This document shows, in pieces, positions 20,594 to 31,192 of a stretch of 64,000 nucleotides of DNA. The translations under genes and the position numbers were made by a program. Every line of letters starts with the position of its first letter. Within the stretch, counting starts at the first letter, position 1. The notes under the pieces are model-generated. The model was not told the origin of the DNA. It saw only the letters and a list, made by a program, of their open reading frames with translations, and ran no database searches. Origin of the DNA: Bryum argenteum (lineage: Eukaryota; Streptophyta; Bryopsida; Bryales; Bryaceae); NCBI GenBank assembly GCA_037043015.1, contig CM073326.1, positions 1,488,001 through 1,552,000 on the forward strand, given 5' to 3'.

Positions 20594-23500
20594 ATGACTT
20601 CTTCTACTTCTTCCGTGGCTACATCTTCAGCCATGCCGGTGGATGTTATTAACCTTGACCCTCCGATGAGACTTCAACCTCTACAATTCCCACAGTTATC
20701 AGCCGATGGCAACAACTATTTATTATGGGCATGGAGTGCTAAAGCTCACATCTTCGCGGACCAGTTATCGGGTTCTATTGCTTTCGACCCGGGAATGGTT
20801 GTAAGTCCTACTCTCCAGCCTTCCTTTTCTTGGAAAACTTTACTTCTCCTCCGTCACCATCTAGTCTCATCTCTCCAGTATCAATATCTGGATATTGAAG
20901 ATCCTAATGAACTTTGGCAAAAGCTCAAATCTCGTTTTGATCACCAGAAAACTATTTTCATCCTCGAGCTCTCTCTGACTGGACTCATCTCCGAGTGTTG
21001 GATTTTCCAACACTTGTTGCTTTTAACAACGAGCTTTATAGGATAATTTCACAACTAAGGCTCTGTGGTCAAAACATAACTGAAGAGGAACTGATTGAGA
21101 AAACTCTCTCAACTTTTCTACCTGTTCATGCTGTACTGGCCCAACAGTACAGAAATATGAGATTTACTAACCATTCTGATCTCATGTCTCTTCTACTTCT
21201 TGCTGAGAAGCAAAATGAGCTTCTTTTGCGAAATGCAGAAGCTCGCCCCGTTGGTACCACTGTACCTGAGTCTCATGCTGTCCAGGTTCGTAGTGTTAAA
21301 CCTAAGAACCAAAAGTTTAAGAAATACCGTAGCAAACAGCATGGTCAGTCTAACGAGGGAAAACCGCAGACTCAACGAAAGAATACTTCTTCCGTTACCA
21401 CTAGTAGTGGTAAGCGTCCATCAGAGACGCGTTCTTGCCACAAATGTGGCAGAGTGGGTCATTTGGCTAATGTTTGCAGAACACCAGAGTATTTCGTAAA
21501 GATGTTCCAAGAGAACAAGCGATATAAATCTCAGAAACGAGAGGCCCACACCATAGATGCTTCCATGGATCCATTTCAAACCGACGAAATGGAAACGTAC
21601 GTTGCAGAAGACATCTTTCCTGGTGAGTCACACGATGCTCTCCTTGATTCTGCAACTACTCATACAATCCTGTGGGATAAAGCATTTTTTGACATAGATA
21701 ATCTGTCAACCTGGCAAACCAGAAATTTAATGACTATGGCTGGATTGAATGTATTTCGTTTCCAGGAGGGACCAGCAAAGGTGATTTTGCCTGAGGGCAC
21801 CACCATTACATGCATGCGTGCTATGTACTCTCCCTCTGCACCTCGGAGCCTGATCAGCTATCGAGATGTTCGCACCAACGGTTTGCACCCCTCGACTAGT
21901 ATTCTAGATAAGCGAGAGGCTTTGGTTTTTGTACAGAATAACAAAGTGGTAGAAACAGCCTTTGCTGCGGCAATTGGCTTGTACCGGATTCCAATCCAAC
22001 CACCTACTATATGTAGTTTTGCTTTGTCTTCTAAAGATAATAAAGTTGCACTTTGGCACGGAAGATTGGGTCATCCTGGCTCTACACTTTTACGTAAAAT
22101 TCTTTCATGCGTTGTAGGACATAACCTACAACCAGCAAGTATAAACTCGATGGGTTTGTGTGAGGATTGTGTACAAGGCAAATTAATTGCCAAGCCTTCA
22201 TTATACAAACTACCTAATGAATTACCACCTATGGTCTTCAGACTACATGGAGATATTTGCGGTCCAATTACTCCTATGAGTAGACCATTTCGATACTTTT
22301 TGGTTCTTGTTGATACATCGGGTCGGCAATCCCATGTTTTTTTATCATCATCAAGAAATTTGGCGTTCGCCAATTTACTTTCAATGCTTATACGTTTCAA
22401 GGCTCATTTTCGTGATTATCCAATTCGAACGCTACGTATGGATAATGCTCAAGAGTTTCGTTCGAAGGCATTTGAGGATTATTGCAGCGCAACAGGGATT
22501 GACCTCACTTATTCAGTCCCGTATGAACACGCTCAAAACGGTCTAGCTGAATCTTTTATTAAAAGGATTCAGTGGATTACACGACCACTACTTCTTCACG
22601 CTCATTTACCTTCGACAATGTGGGGACATGCTGTTTTACACGCTGCGACACTAATCCGTCTTCGACCTTCATCTATGGAAATTGCATCTTCACAAGAACT
22701 TCTTTCTGGACGAGTTCCAGATGTTTCTCACCTGCGAACATTTGGATGTCGTGTTTGGGTTCCTGTCTCTGAACCCTATCGACACAAAACTAATGCTCAT
22801 CGACAAGAAGGGATTTATGTTGGATTCGATTCTCCAAGTATCATTCGCTACATCAGTCCAACTACCGGTACGTTGCTACGAGCCCGTTTTGCTAACTGCC
22901 GGTTTGAAGAGGATAAATTTCCGTTTTTAACTTACGCGACATCTTCTCAAGAGTCTAAATCTCTTGTTTTCAAAGCCGCTGAAACATTTATATCAAATAC
23001 TGATCCAAGATCTTCTTTGGCTGAAAGTGAAGTTGCTAAAATTCTATATTTGCAAAAGATTGCTAATCAAACACCTGACGGTTTCAACAACGCATCGAGG
23101 ATTACTAAGAATTCACTCAATGAAGCTCAGAACCTTCCCTCTCGAGTTTCTATAGTGAATTCTCCAGCAACTATACATGCTCAGCCGACAATGAAGCGTA
23201 CTCGTGGTCCAGATAAGCAACCACGTAAAAGAAGGATAAGTTCTGATCAACTTACTTCTACTCCACCCGTAGCATCTCCAACAGAAAATCGAACTGTTTT
23301 TCTTCAAACTTCACAAATTGGAGAAATATCTTCAACTAATACAGAATTATCAATTTTGTATTGTAACACTGGTGAGATATTGAATAGGCCAGATTTTGAA
23401 TTCGATGATCATTTCTTGTGTATGATTGCTGAGAGCATCTCTTGTGAGAAAGATGATCCCGAACCAAGAACTATTGACGAAGCGATGCGTCGCTATGATT

Positions 23501-23676
23501 GGCCGAAATGGAAAGCTGCTATTGAGGAGGAGTATACATCTTTGAGAAAACGTCAAGTTTTTGGCCCTATTGTGAATAATCTCACAAACAAACCTCTTGG
23601 CTACAAACTTGTATTTGTGCGCAAACGTGATGACAAAGGTACGATCACTCGTTATAAAGTCCGTTTGGTTGCTTAA
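20594..23676 (+). pseudogene. Family-A Copia gag-protease-integrase-RT start
   Basis: Gag starts at ATG 20594 (MTSSTSSVATSSAMPVDVIN). A frameshift near 20960-20995 separates it from the long frame that ends at 23676 (893 residues from 20995). Visible in order: gag C-terminus (LRLCGQNITEEELIEKTLS), zinc knuckle CHKCGRVGHLANVC near 21436, protease LLDSATTHTI near 21640, GAG-pre-integrase (LWHGRLGHPG, CEDCVQGK), integrase core (GDICGPI, RMDNAQEF, HAQNGLAES), and RT fingers (WKAAIEEEYTSL, YKLVFVRKR). The frame ends at VRLVA followed by TAA and then TAG, each one C-to-T change from a Gln codon. The protease has Ala (DSA) where its relative at 12.3 kb has Gly. Confidence 0.9.
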
Positions 23677-23726
23677 GGTTTTTCTTAGAAGTTTGGAATT
23701 CATTATGATTCAACATTTGAATATAT

Positions 23727-24966
23727 ATGAAGGTTCCTCCCGGACTTGATCGCACGGGTTCTTCAGCACCTATTGCTGGTAAACATCGTGGAGTTAAATT
23801 GCAACGTGCTCTATATGGCCTTAAACAATCGGGCCGTATCTGGTACCAACGTTTGAGAGATTTTCTCATCAGTCATCATTTTAAGAATGACCAGTTACTC
23901 CCATGTTTATTTATCAAACGAGATAAACAAGAGTTTGTTATCATAGCAGTATATGTTGATGACTTGAATCTTGTTGAAACACCATCCGCATGCAATGTAG
24001 CTACTCAGCTTTTAACTCGAGAGTTTGAAATGAAATTACTTGGTCAAACCACTTTCTGTATTGGTTTACAAGTACTTCATTTGAAAGATGGTAGTGTTTT
24101 TCTTTCTCAATCGTCATATATCAATCGAATCTTAAAACGTTTCAACATGATTGATGCACATCCTTTATCTACGCCGATGGTTGGTCGTAGTACCAAAGGT
24201 GATGATCCTTATTGTCCTTGTGAAGAGGAGGAGGATATATTGGGCGAACAATATCCATACCTCGCAGCGGTTGGAGCTTTATTATATTTGGCTACATCAA
24301 CAAGGCCAGATATTTCTTTTGCAGTGAGTGTCCTAGCACGACATAGTGCCCGTCCTACTTTACGACATTGGAACGGCGTAAAGCATTTATTCCGATATTT
24401 GAAGGGAACTGAGCATTTGGGTCTACATTATACACTATCGGCTAATTCAACATTAGTTGGATATGCTGATGCTGGTTATAGATCCGATCCAGCAACCTCC
24501 AAATCTCAAACTGGGTATGTTTTCTTGAGACACGGTGCTGCTATCTCTTGGAAATCTGTAAAACAAACGATAACTACGACATCATCGAATCACTCTGAAG
24601 TTATTGCTTTACACGAGGCTTCCAGAGAATGCATATGGCTAAAATCCGTTGATAAGTTTATTTTAACAAATTCTGGATTACCATATGACAACGCTGCTAC
24701 AGTTTTATATGAGGATAATAGTGCTTGTGTTTCACAAATGCAAGCTGGTTTTATCAAGGGCGATCGAACCAAACATATTGATCCGAAGTATTTAGGTTCA
24801 CTCATGATTTGATAACAACTGGAGTACTTGAAATCAAGAAGATTATATCAGCAGACAATCTTGCAGATTTGTTCACGAAGGCGCTTCCGGTATCTGTTCA
24901 TCGTCGACTTGTTCATGGTATTGGCATGCGTCACTTAAATGTAATAGAACAAGAAGTTACCCTATA
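23727..24966 (+). pseudogene. Family-A Copia RT (partial) and RNase H
   Basis: Begins at MKVPPGLDRTG, which in Copia RT follows the first catalytic motif. That motif itself (an Asp-containing MDVVTAYL-like segment, by family knowledge) is absent: sequence jumps from the GIHYDSTF block at about 23690 to MKVPP within about 30 bp, implying a deletion of roughly 40 codons. The second motif YVDDLN is present, as are the thumb/connection region and RNase H (YADAGYRSDP, YEDNSACVSQM, RTKHIDPK). A frameshift near 24805 moves the last 50 residues (SADNLADLFTKALP) to another frame. Confidence 0.9.
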
Positions 24967-25442
24967 ACTTTTGATACTTTTCTCTGGATTTTTCCCAATG
25001 GGTTTTACCATGAGAAAAGTTGATGAAGTTAACTACACTCTTTTTCCTTCATTTGTGTTTTTCCCTTGATCATCATCAAGGTTTTTCGCAAATAAGGTTT
25101 TAATGAGGCAGCAAATAAAAGGTGGGTCGTGGTGAGAACCACGATTTCTGATTCCATGCATGGAGTCTGTTAGCCATCTTGGGGTACTTTGCATCTTGTC
25201 ACGGTTTAGGTAGGTGATTGGGCCGACTGGTTATTCCTGCCTCACTAGCATGCCAAGCCGCGAGTTTCTCCGACCAGTCGACAAGGCCAGCGCGAATCGA
25301 ACCTCGGACCAGTCGGTTAACCACCGATTTTTTATCCAGTCGACCAAGTCCACGACTTGGCGACTATCATCGGCATTTAGCCGTATTTGTATCAGTTCAC
25401 TGCGTTAGCTTATATTATAATACCTCGTCGAGCGAGGAGGAG
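24967..25442 (+). other. Long 3' untranslated region of the family-A element
   Basis: 476 bp between RNase H and the 3' LTR. It contains four related words in both orientations (CCGACTGGTT 25223, GACCAGTCGAC 25272, GACCAGTCGGTT 25307, CCAGTCGACC 25336), which could fold together. The purine-rich GCGAGGAGGAG directly before the LTR is the likely polypurine tract. Confidence 0.6.
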
Positions 25443-25669
25443 TGTTGAGAATTAATATTCTCACATACGCTCTCCTTTGTCTTCTAGCTAAATGAGTCAC
25501 TAGTGTAAGATACCTCCACTACTTTAGACCTATGAGAGAGAAGTACTATTCATCTTCTCTCTCCTTGTACCTCCATATACTCTTTCCCACAATCTAAGAC
25601 TCTCTCTTTTGTGTCTATCTTCTTGGTGCTTACTTTGTATTCTCCTTGCTTTCAATTGCATCTTCAACA
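25443..25669 (+). repeat. 3' LTR of the family-A Copia element
   Basis: 227 bp, nearly identical to 19173-19397, followed at once by the target duplicate CTTTC. Confidence 0.95.
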
Positions 25670-26340
25670 CTTTCCATGCTTTTTGGATGACACTTACTAA
25701 ATCTGCTTACTAAACCAGTAAATGCACTCCAAAGGTCCAAACTAGTAAATGCACTCCATACCATCACTGATGAGCACCCAAACTTAAAATACGTTGATGA
25801 ACAATCTGACAAAATCTTTCTGTAAGGCTTCTCTATACCTTGACTTGCTTGGAATTTGTACCAATTTTGAATGAAGATTCATCCATCTATATGACATTCT
25901 TCCAATTGAATGTTGTCCGATGTTGGTGTTGTTTGGCAAGCTCCAACCTCTTTGCGTTAGTGCTTTGCACTAAGAAATGGCTTGCGCCAACTCAATTGAA
26001 AAATGCCACACTCTTTATTACTCTCTATATCATACATATGGAAACTTTATTGGATAATTTTTTACATATAGTTGCAAGTAGTAAGCGTCACTTCTCAAAC
26101 ATGATGTAACCAAGTTCCTTCTTGTCACACGGGTTGAGCTTTTGAGGCCTACCCGTTGATTGTTTTCCTTGCAATATTCCACGAGTTTGAAAATACTCCA
26201 AAATAAAAAAAACAGTTGATTGCACCATGCCCAAAAGTTTTGCAATACGATGAGTAGAATTACCAGAAGAAGAAGAACACGATACCCGTGAGGGTTGAAG
26301 TGTCCGTTCGACCTACCCTTAATGATATGCCCACAGGATA
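25670..26340 (-). pseudogene. Tc1/mariner transposase, N-terminal and catalytic parts
   Basis: Read on the minus strand: a helix-turn-helix segment RIAKLLGMVQSTVFFILEYF followed by STGRPQKLNPCDKKEL (26250-26110), the GRP..KL..RD linker typical of Tc1-like transposases. Then WMDESSFKIG (about 25895-25870), a VWRKP-like block, and KFGCSSVMVWSAF (about 25790-25750), the region around the second catalytic Asp. The gene continues beyond the Copia insertion at 19172. Stops and frameshifts (for example TGA after FEK near 26100) show it is dead. I could not identify its terminal inverted repeats. Confidence 0.8.
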
Positions 26341-26379
26341 TAACAACACTGGTATAGGACAGTAGAATTACCACTTATA

Positions 26380-27726
26380 CGCATTGTAACAATTACACCT
26401 CATTCAATTCGAGTCTTCATGATTTTAACACTTAAATCACAAATCAAGTTTGATTCAGAAAACTACTATGGTAGACTTCTTTTAATTCAATAACATAAAA
26501 ACGTGTTCAAAGTATACCTGCATGTATTCAATAAAATAAAACCATCTGTATATATAAAAGAACAAGATCTAGTCCCAGGCGATCCTTTCCCAGTGATACC
26601 ACCGATAAGCCCGGTGATAGCTCATTATGTTAATTTTACATATCCGTTTGGTGAGAGGCGGAAAAGCAAGTGGAACTTCTTGAGCACTCACTAGAGAATT
26701 GTAAAAATGCAAAAGCTAGGATGTGCAGCATGGATACGCCCTGAGACTGACAATGTGACAATGTGAGGAGCCCAAAACTGAAAATCATAAAAGCCATAAT
26801 GGAAGTGCTATCACTACCAAATATCCTCACTCAAAAATTACCATCACTCAAAACAAGAATGCTTTGCATGCTTCAAGTAGAGTATACAGGTTTGAGGCAC
26901 AGAGTATAGACGTTTGAGACGCTTTTACGTTGAGAGAGTCGAGACGGTGTTCATACGTTAGCAAGAGAATTGGGAAGTTGATAGCACAGAAGTTGGAAAA
27001 TGGTTTCATTTGTCATAACTTTTCAAACCACTTGGTGTACACTCCAACTTTGAGAAAATACGTCTATACCATGTGCAGCAGAAATTGCCCAAGAGGAGAA
27101 AAAACTGCACCACTTATCCAGGTACCTGTAGCACCACTGCTGTGCCTATAAGCAAATAACCGTGCAGATGAATTATTTGTAAGGTCTTGCACATTACAGG
27201 TTTAGAAGTATCAAAGAACCCAATGTCGACGTTTCTGAGGATTGTGCTGAGGGTTACACAAGTAGTATGAAAAGTTTAGCTCCTTCAGTATGCAGTAGCA
27301 GGCATGAGAAGGATTTGATTTGAAAGACTGTCCTTCCTTGGAGTGACATTTTTGTTACTGAAAATTTGAGACTGTCCATCCTTGGTAGTCATTTTTGTCA
27401 CAGAAAATTTGAGAATGTCCATCCTCGGCAATCAAATTTTCACATTTTCACATTTTCACATTTTTGGCATTGAAACCTTGGCAGTCAAATTTTCACATTT
27501 TCACATTTTTGTCATTGAAAATGAAAACGTTCCTGTGCAGCTGTCCCTATTCTTAGTGGAAGAATATCAAAATGTAGAAAGTCATACATGCATTCAGAGT
27601 AAGAGAACCTTAGCGGCACGTCTGGGCCCATGATGTTTAATTCTGGTGTGTAGTTATAGCACTCTAATCGACTCCTACGAGGCCGTGGGTGTGCTCTCAT
27701 ATTAGGAGACGGGGACAATAGAAGCG
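26380..27726. other. AT-rich stretch with no recognised gene
   Basis: No domain or conserved ORF is visible. A short-period repeat of TTTTCACA words (27436-27515) and three copies of TGTCCATCCTTGG-like sequence (about 27330-27430) are present. Confidence 0.5.
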
Positions 27727-28556
27727 TCTCCAAAAAGTCCTACGTCACGACGCAACCGCCTTGTGCGAGAATGTCGTGCTCGAAGGCTGGATGTTCAACA
27801 AATGGCTGATAACGCAGGCCGAGGTCGACGCACGCTGCTATTGAATAACCAAGCGGTTCTTAGAGAGAATGCGCGCAGTGCTGCGCAAGGAGGCAATCGC
27901 ATATCGATCGCACGTCGACCGATTGCTACAGATACAACGCTCTGGCGCTCCGCCGTATTTTGGACCAGATGAATGTACGTTGCTCATCGTGTCGGGCACG
28001 GCATTGGATTGAGGAGTGCTCTACATGTATTGGATCGACCAGAGCAAATCCGGAATTTGCGATGTGTTGTGAACGTGGAAAGGTTGCAAACATCCCACCA
28101 TTGGCCGACCCACCTCAGCTGCTAAGAGGCCTTTTGCGAGATCACACGCCTAGTGCCAAAGCGTTCCGAATAAACATTCGTGCTTACAATAGTGCATTGT
28201 CCTTCACATCATTGGGTGCCAAAATTGACGATCAATTTGCCCAAGGTGGCGTCTACACGTTTCGCCTTCAAAAGACCCTATACCATCTAATGGGTTCCCT
28301 TTTGCCAGAGCCCGGTGGAGAGCCCAAGTTCTCCCAATTATATACTGTGGATACGAGCATGGCACTCGAAACTCGCATGGATATGTTCCAGAGTTTGGAT
28401 CGCCGCATCATGGGTGAACTTCAAGACATGTTGCAGTCAAGCAATCCGTACGTTGGATTCTATGATGAGGTGCGGCAACGTATCGACAATGAGCCTACTC
28501 CCGAGTTGGAGTTGTGTCTATTGTCCATAAGATCGCAAGATCAAAGAAGGTACAAT

Positions 28557-28895
28557 CAAGGTTGTCATACCGGACGGACACGCCGCCCGTCCGTCCGTCC
28601 GCCTTGTCCGTCCGATTGAGTTTTGGCTCGCCCGATAGGGTCAAACGACTGTTGACTTTTAGTTTAGGTAAAAAAACGACGACGCGGCAAGGGTTTAGGT
28701 GAAAACTAAGCCACTTGGCCGCCGCGTACGGGCCGCCTGGAACGCCACACACGCTTTTTACTGAAAATTTTGTTACCCACGAAAAGTTACACACCCCTAC
28801 AATCAAGGTGGACGGACACGCCCGTCCGTCCGGGACAATTCGTACGTCCGTTTTGTCCATCCGATTACCTCAACACGCCCGATATGACAACCTTG
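28557..28895. mobile_element. 339-bp hAT-type MITE inside the Helitron
   Basis: Terminal inverted repeats CAAGGTTGTCATAYCGG at both ends, with a perfect 8-bp target duplication GGTACAAT (28549-28556 and 28896-28903). Removing it and one duplicate rejoins the Helitron protein as QRRYNTPTANEIGAI, the expected RRYN.PT block. The interior has GTCCGTCCGTCCG runs in inverted positions near both ends, and no coding capacity. Confidence 0.93.
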
Positions 28896-29725
28896 GGTAC
28901 AATACACCAACGGCAAACGAGATTGGAGCAATTATGGTTGGTGATGGCTATAATGGTAGCATTTCGGACCGTGGCATCATAGTAAAGAAGACGGATGGTA
29001 CACTCTAGCTCGTGTCTGTATTGCATTCCGCATACACCCCGCTTCATTATGTGTTGCTTTTTCCCGATGGACGCCAAGGGTGGAACATGAGCATTCCATT
29101 GCGAGGTTTCGAATAAAACAACGAAGACCGTGCGTTCCATGACAACACTGAGAATGCGATGCGAGGACGTGCTGGCTCAAAGTCAATATCGCAAATGCAG
29201 TAGTACTACGCATATATGTTGCACCCGCGTGAGCGAGGCAAACATCTTTTTTTGGCGAGACGCCTGCTGCAACAATACTTGGTTGATGCATGGGCAGTCA
29301 CAGAGCAAAACCGTTTGCAATTTATCAAAGATCACCAGTCCGATCTACACTATGAGCTCTACTCTAGCATTATGAATGCGCTAAATGATGGAGATCACAA
29401 TGCGGAGCAGGTTGGAAAGAAGATCATCCTTCCGTCCACATTCTCTGGCGGTGATCGGCAAATGAGCTAGTTGTATCAGGACGTAATGGCCATTGTACGC
29501 AAGTTCGGACGACCAGACCTATTTATCACGTTTACATGCAACCCCAAATGGCCAGAGATCACTACGGAGCTTGAATTAGGCCAGAATGCACAAGATCGAC
29601 CTGATGTAGTTGCATTCAACATCAAGCTCAAAGAGCTGCTGGCCGATACCATTGATCAGAGGATTTTTAGCTATGTCTTGGCCAAAATTTGGGTGATTGA
29701 ATTCCAAAAGTGTGGCCTGCCACAC

Positions 29726-30362
29726 TGTCATGTGATTAAAGATTAGTGATTGATGATTTAATCTTCTGATGACATGTGGCAGAGGATAAGATGATAAGAG
29801 ACATTCAACTCCCACTTGAGGATGAATGGCTTAGAGTTAGACAGTTCCAAGTGGATAATATGTGCAATGGAGTTAGACAACTCCATATTTAGTGCACAGG
29901 AGTTAGACCACTCCAGATTGACCATGTGCACAAGAGTTAGACAGCTCTCGATGAGGTGCACTTGAGTTAGACCACTCCAAATTGAGACCATGTGCAGAAG
30001 AGTTAGACAGCTCTCAATGAGGTGCACTGGAGTTAGACCACTTCTAAGATAATAATAATCACTCATGAGGTAATAATAATCACTCATGAGGTAATATTAG
30101 ATGAGAAGAGTTAGATCACTCTAGTTGCTCTATTGATAAGAGCTATTTTTGAGATAGGACAGTAAAAGACTAGAGATCGACTTTTACTTCCTGAGGAAGG
30201 AACTTGGATATATAAGCTCGGGGGTGAGAAGATAGAGACTCATTCTCTGTTGTGAGTTCTTCTCTATGGTTGGGAGGTTGAGCTTAATAAAGTCCTTTTT
30301 TGTGGTATTTTGTTTTATCTTTGTTGTTGAGTTGGTGGCAAACCTATTAGAGGTATGTTACA
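29726..30362 (+). mobile_element. Solo LTR inserted in the Helitron HUH motif
   Basis: 637 bp, TGTCATGTG...TATGTTACA, with 5-bp duplication CACAC (29721-29725 and 30363-30367). Excising it restores GLPHAHILIIL. It has LTR features: a TATA region (GGATATATAAGCTCGG, about 30205), AATAAAG near 30283, a hairpin at its 5' end, and internal repeats of GAGTTAGACCACTCC. It is unrelated to LTR families A and B. Orientation is inferred from TATA and AATAAA. Confidence 0.88.
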
Positions 30363-31084
30363 CACACGCACATATCTTGATAATACTCGATGAGGCATCA
30401 AAACTGCAAACGGAGGAAGACATTGACTCGGTGGTCGTGGCCGAAATTCCAAAACCAAACCCATCGAGACGCCTATGAGAGGGTGACTCAAATCTTAGGT
30501 CATGGACCTTGTGGTGTTCAGAACCTCCGTGCACGGTGCACGGAAGATAGAAAACGCACGAAACGCTTTCCGAAGAAATTTGCGGCATTGACCACCTCCG
30601 ATAAGGACGGGTTACCATCTATAGACAACCTGATGATGGGCGCTACTTCATTGACGCCAAGGGAGGGCAAATTGACAATCGCTAGATTGTGCACATAACC
30701 TGTACCTTACATCAAAGTACAACGCTCACATCAATGTTGAGGTGAGTTTGTAGGCAATACATGCGGAAGTAAGTTTGTCATTGATCTGATCTGCGCTTTG
30801 TTTGGACATATTTGTTCTTTGGTCTCGGCCATCAAATATATTTTCAAGTATGTCTACAAGAGCCACGATCGTACAACTACCGTCGTACACGATGACGCCA
30901 ATGAAATTCAACTATATATTGATGCACGCTACGTATCGGCACCAAAAGCATGTTGGCGTCTCATGGGGTTAAAAATGCACGACCATTCGCCACCGGTCCC
31001 ACGTCTCCATGTGCATGTGCCTGATCAACAATATGTCACGTTCACGGCAGATGGAGACCTTGCACATGTTGTCAACGTAGACAA

Positions 31085-31192
31085 GGCTCGCAAAACTACT
31101 TTAACCGAGTGGTTTGAGGCGAATTAAATCCATGTTGAGGCTCGCAAAACTACTTTAACCGAGTGGTTTGAGGCCAATTAAATCCATGTTGA
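31085..31192 (+). repeat. 54-bp tandem duplication in the Helitron
   Basis: A 54-bp unit starting GGCTCGCAAAACTAC occurs at 31085 and 31139 and begins again at 31193. It repeats the TTLTEWFEAN segment plus a stop, so it arose in an already dead copy or killed it. Confidence 0.85.

Larger units (their letters stand above)
19173..25669 (+). mobile_element. Family-A Copia retrotransposon, both LTRs, recent
   Basis: 5' LTR 19173-19397, 3' LTR 25443-25669, direct target duplication CTTTC at 19168-19172 and 25670-25674. The LTRs differ by about one substitution and a 2-bp indel, so insertion was recent. Between them are an unusually long leader with a T-rich tract, gag, protease, integrase, RT and RNase H in Copia order. 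It sits in the opposite orientation inside a Tc1/mariner transposase pseudogene. The coding region is defective (see its parts), so this copy would have needed proteins from a relative to move, or decayed soon after insertion. Confidence 0.97.
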
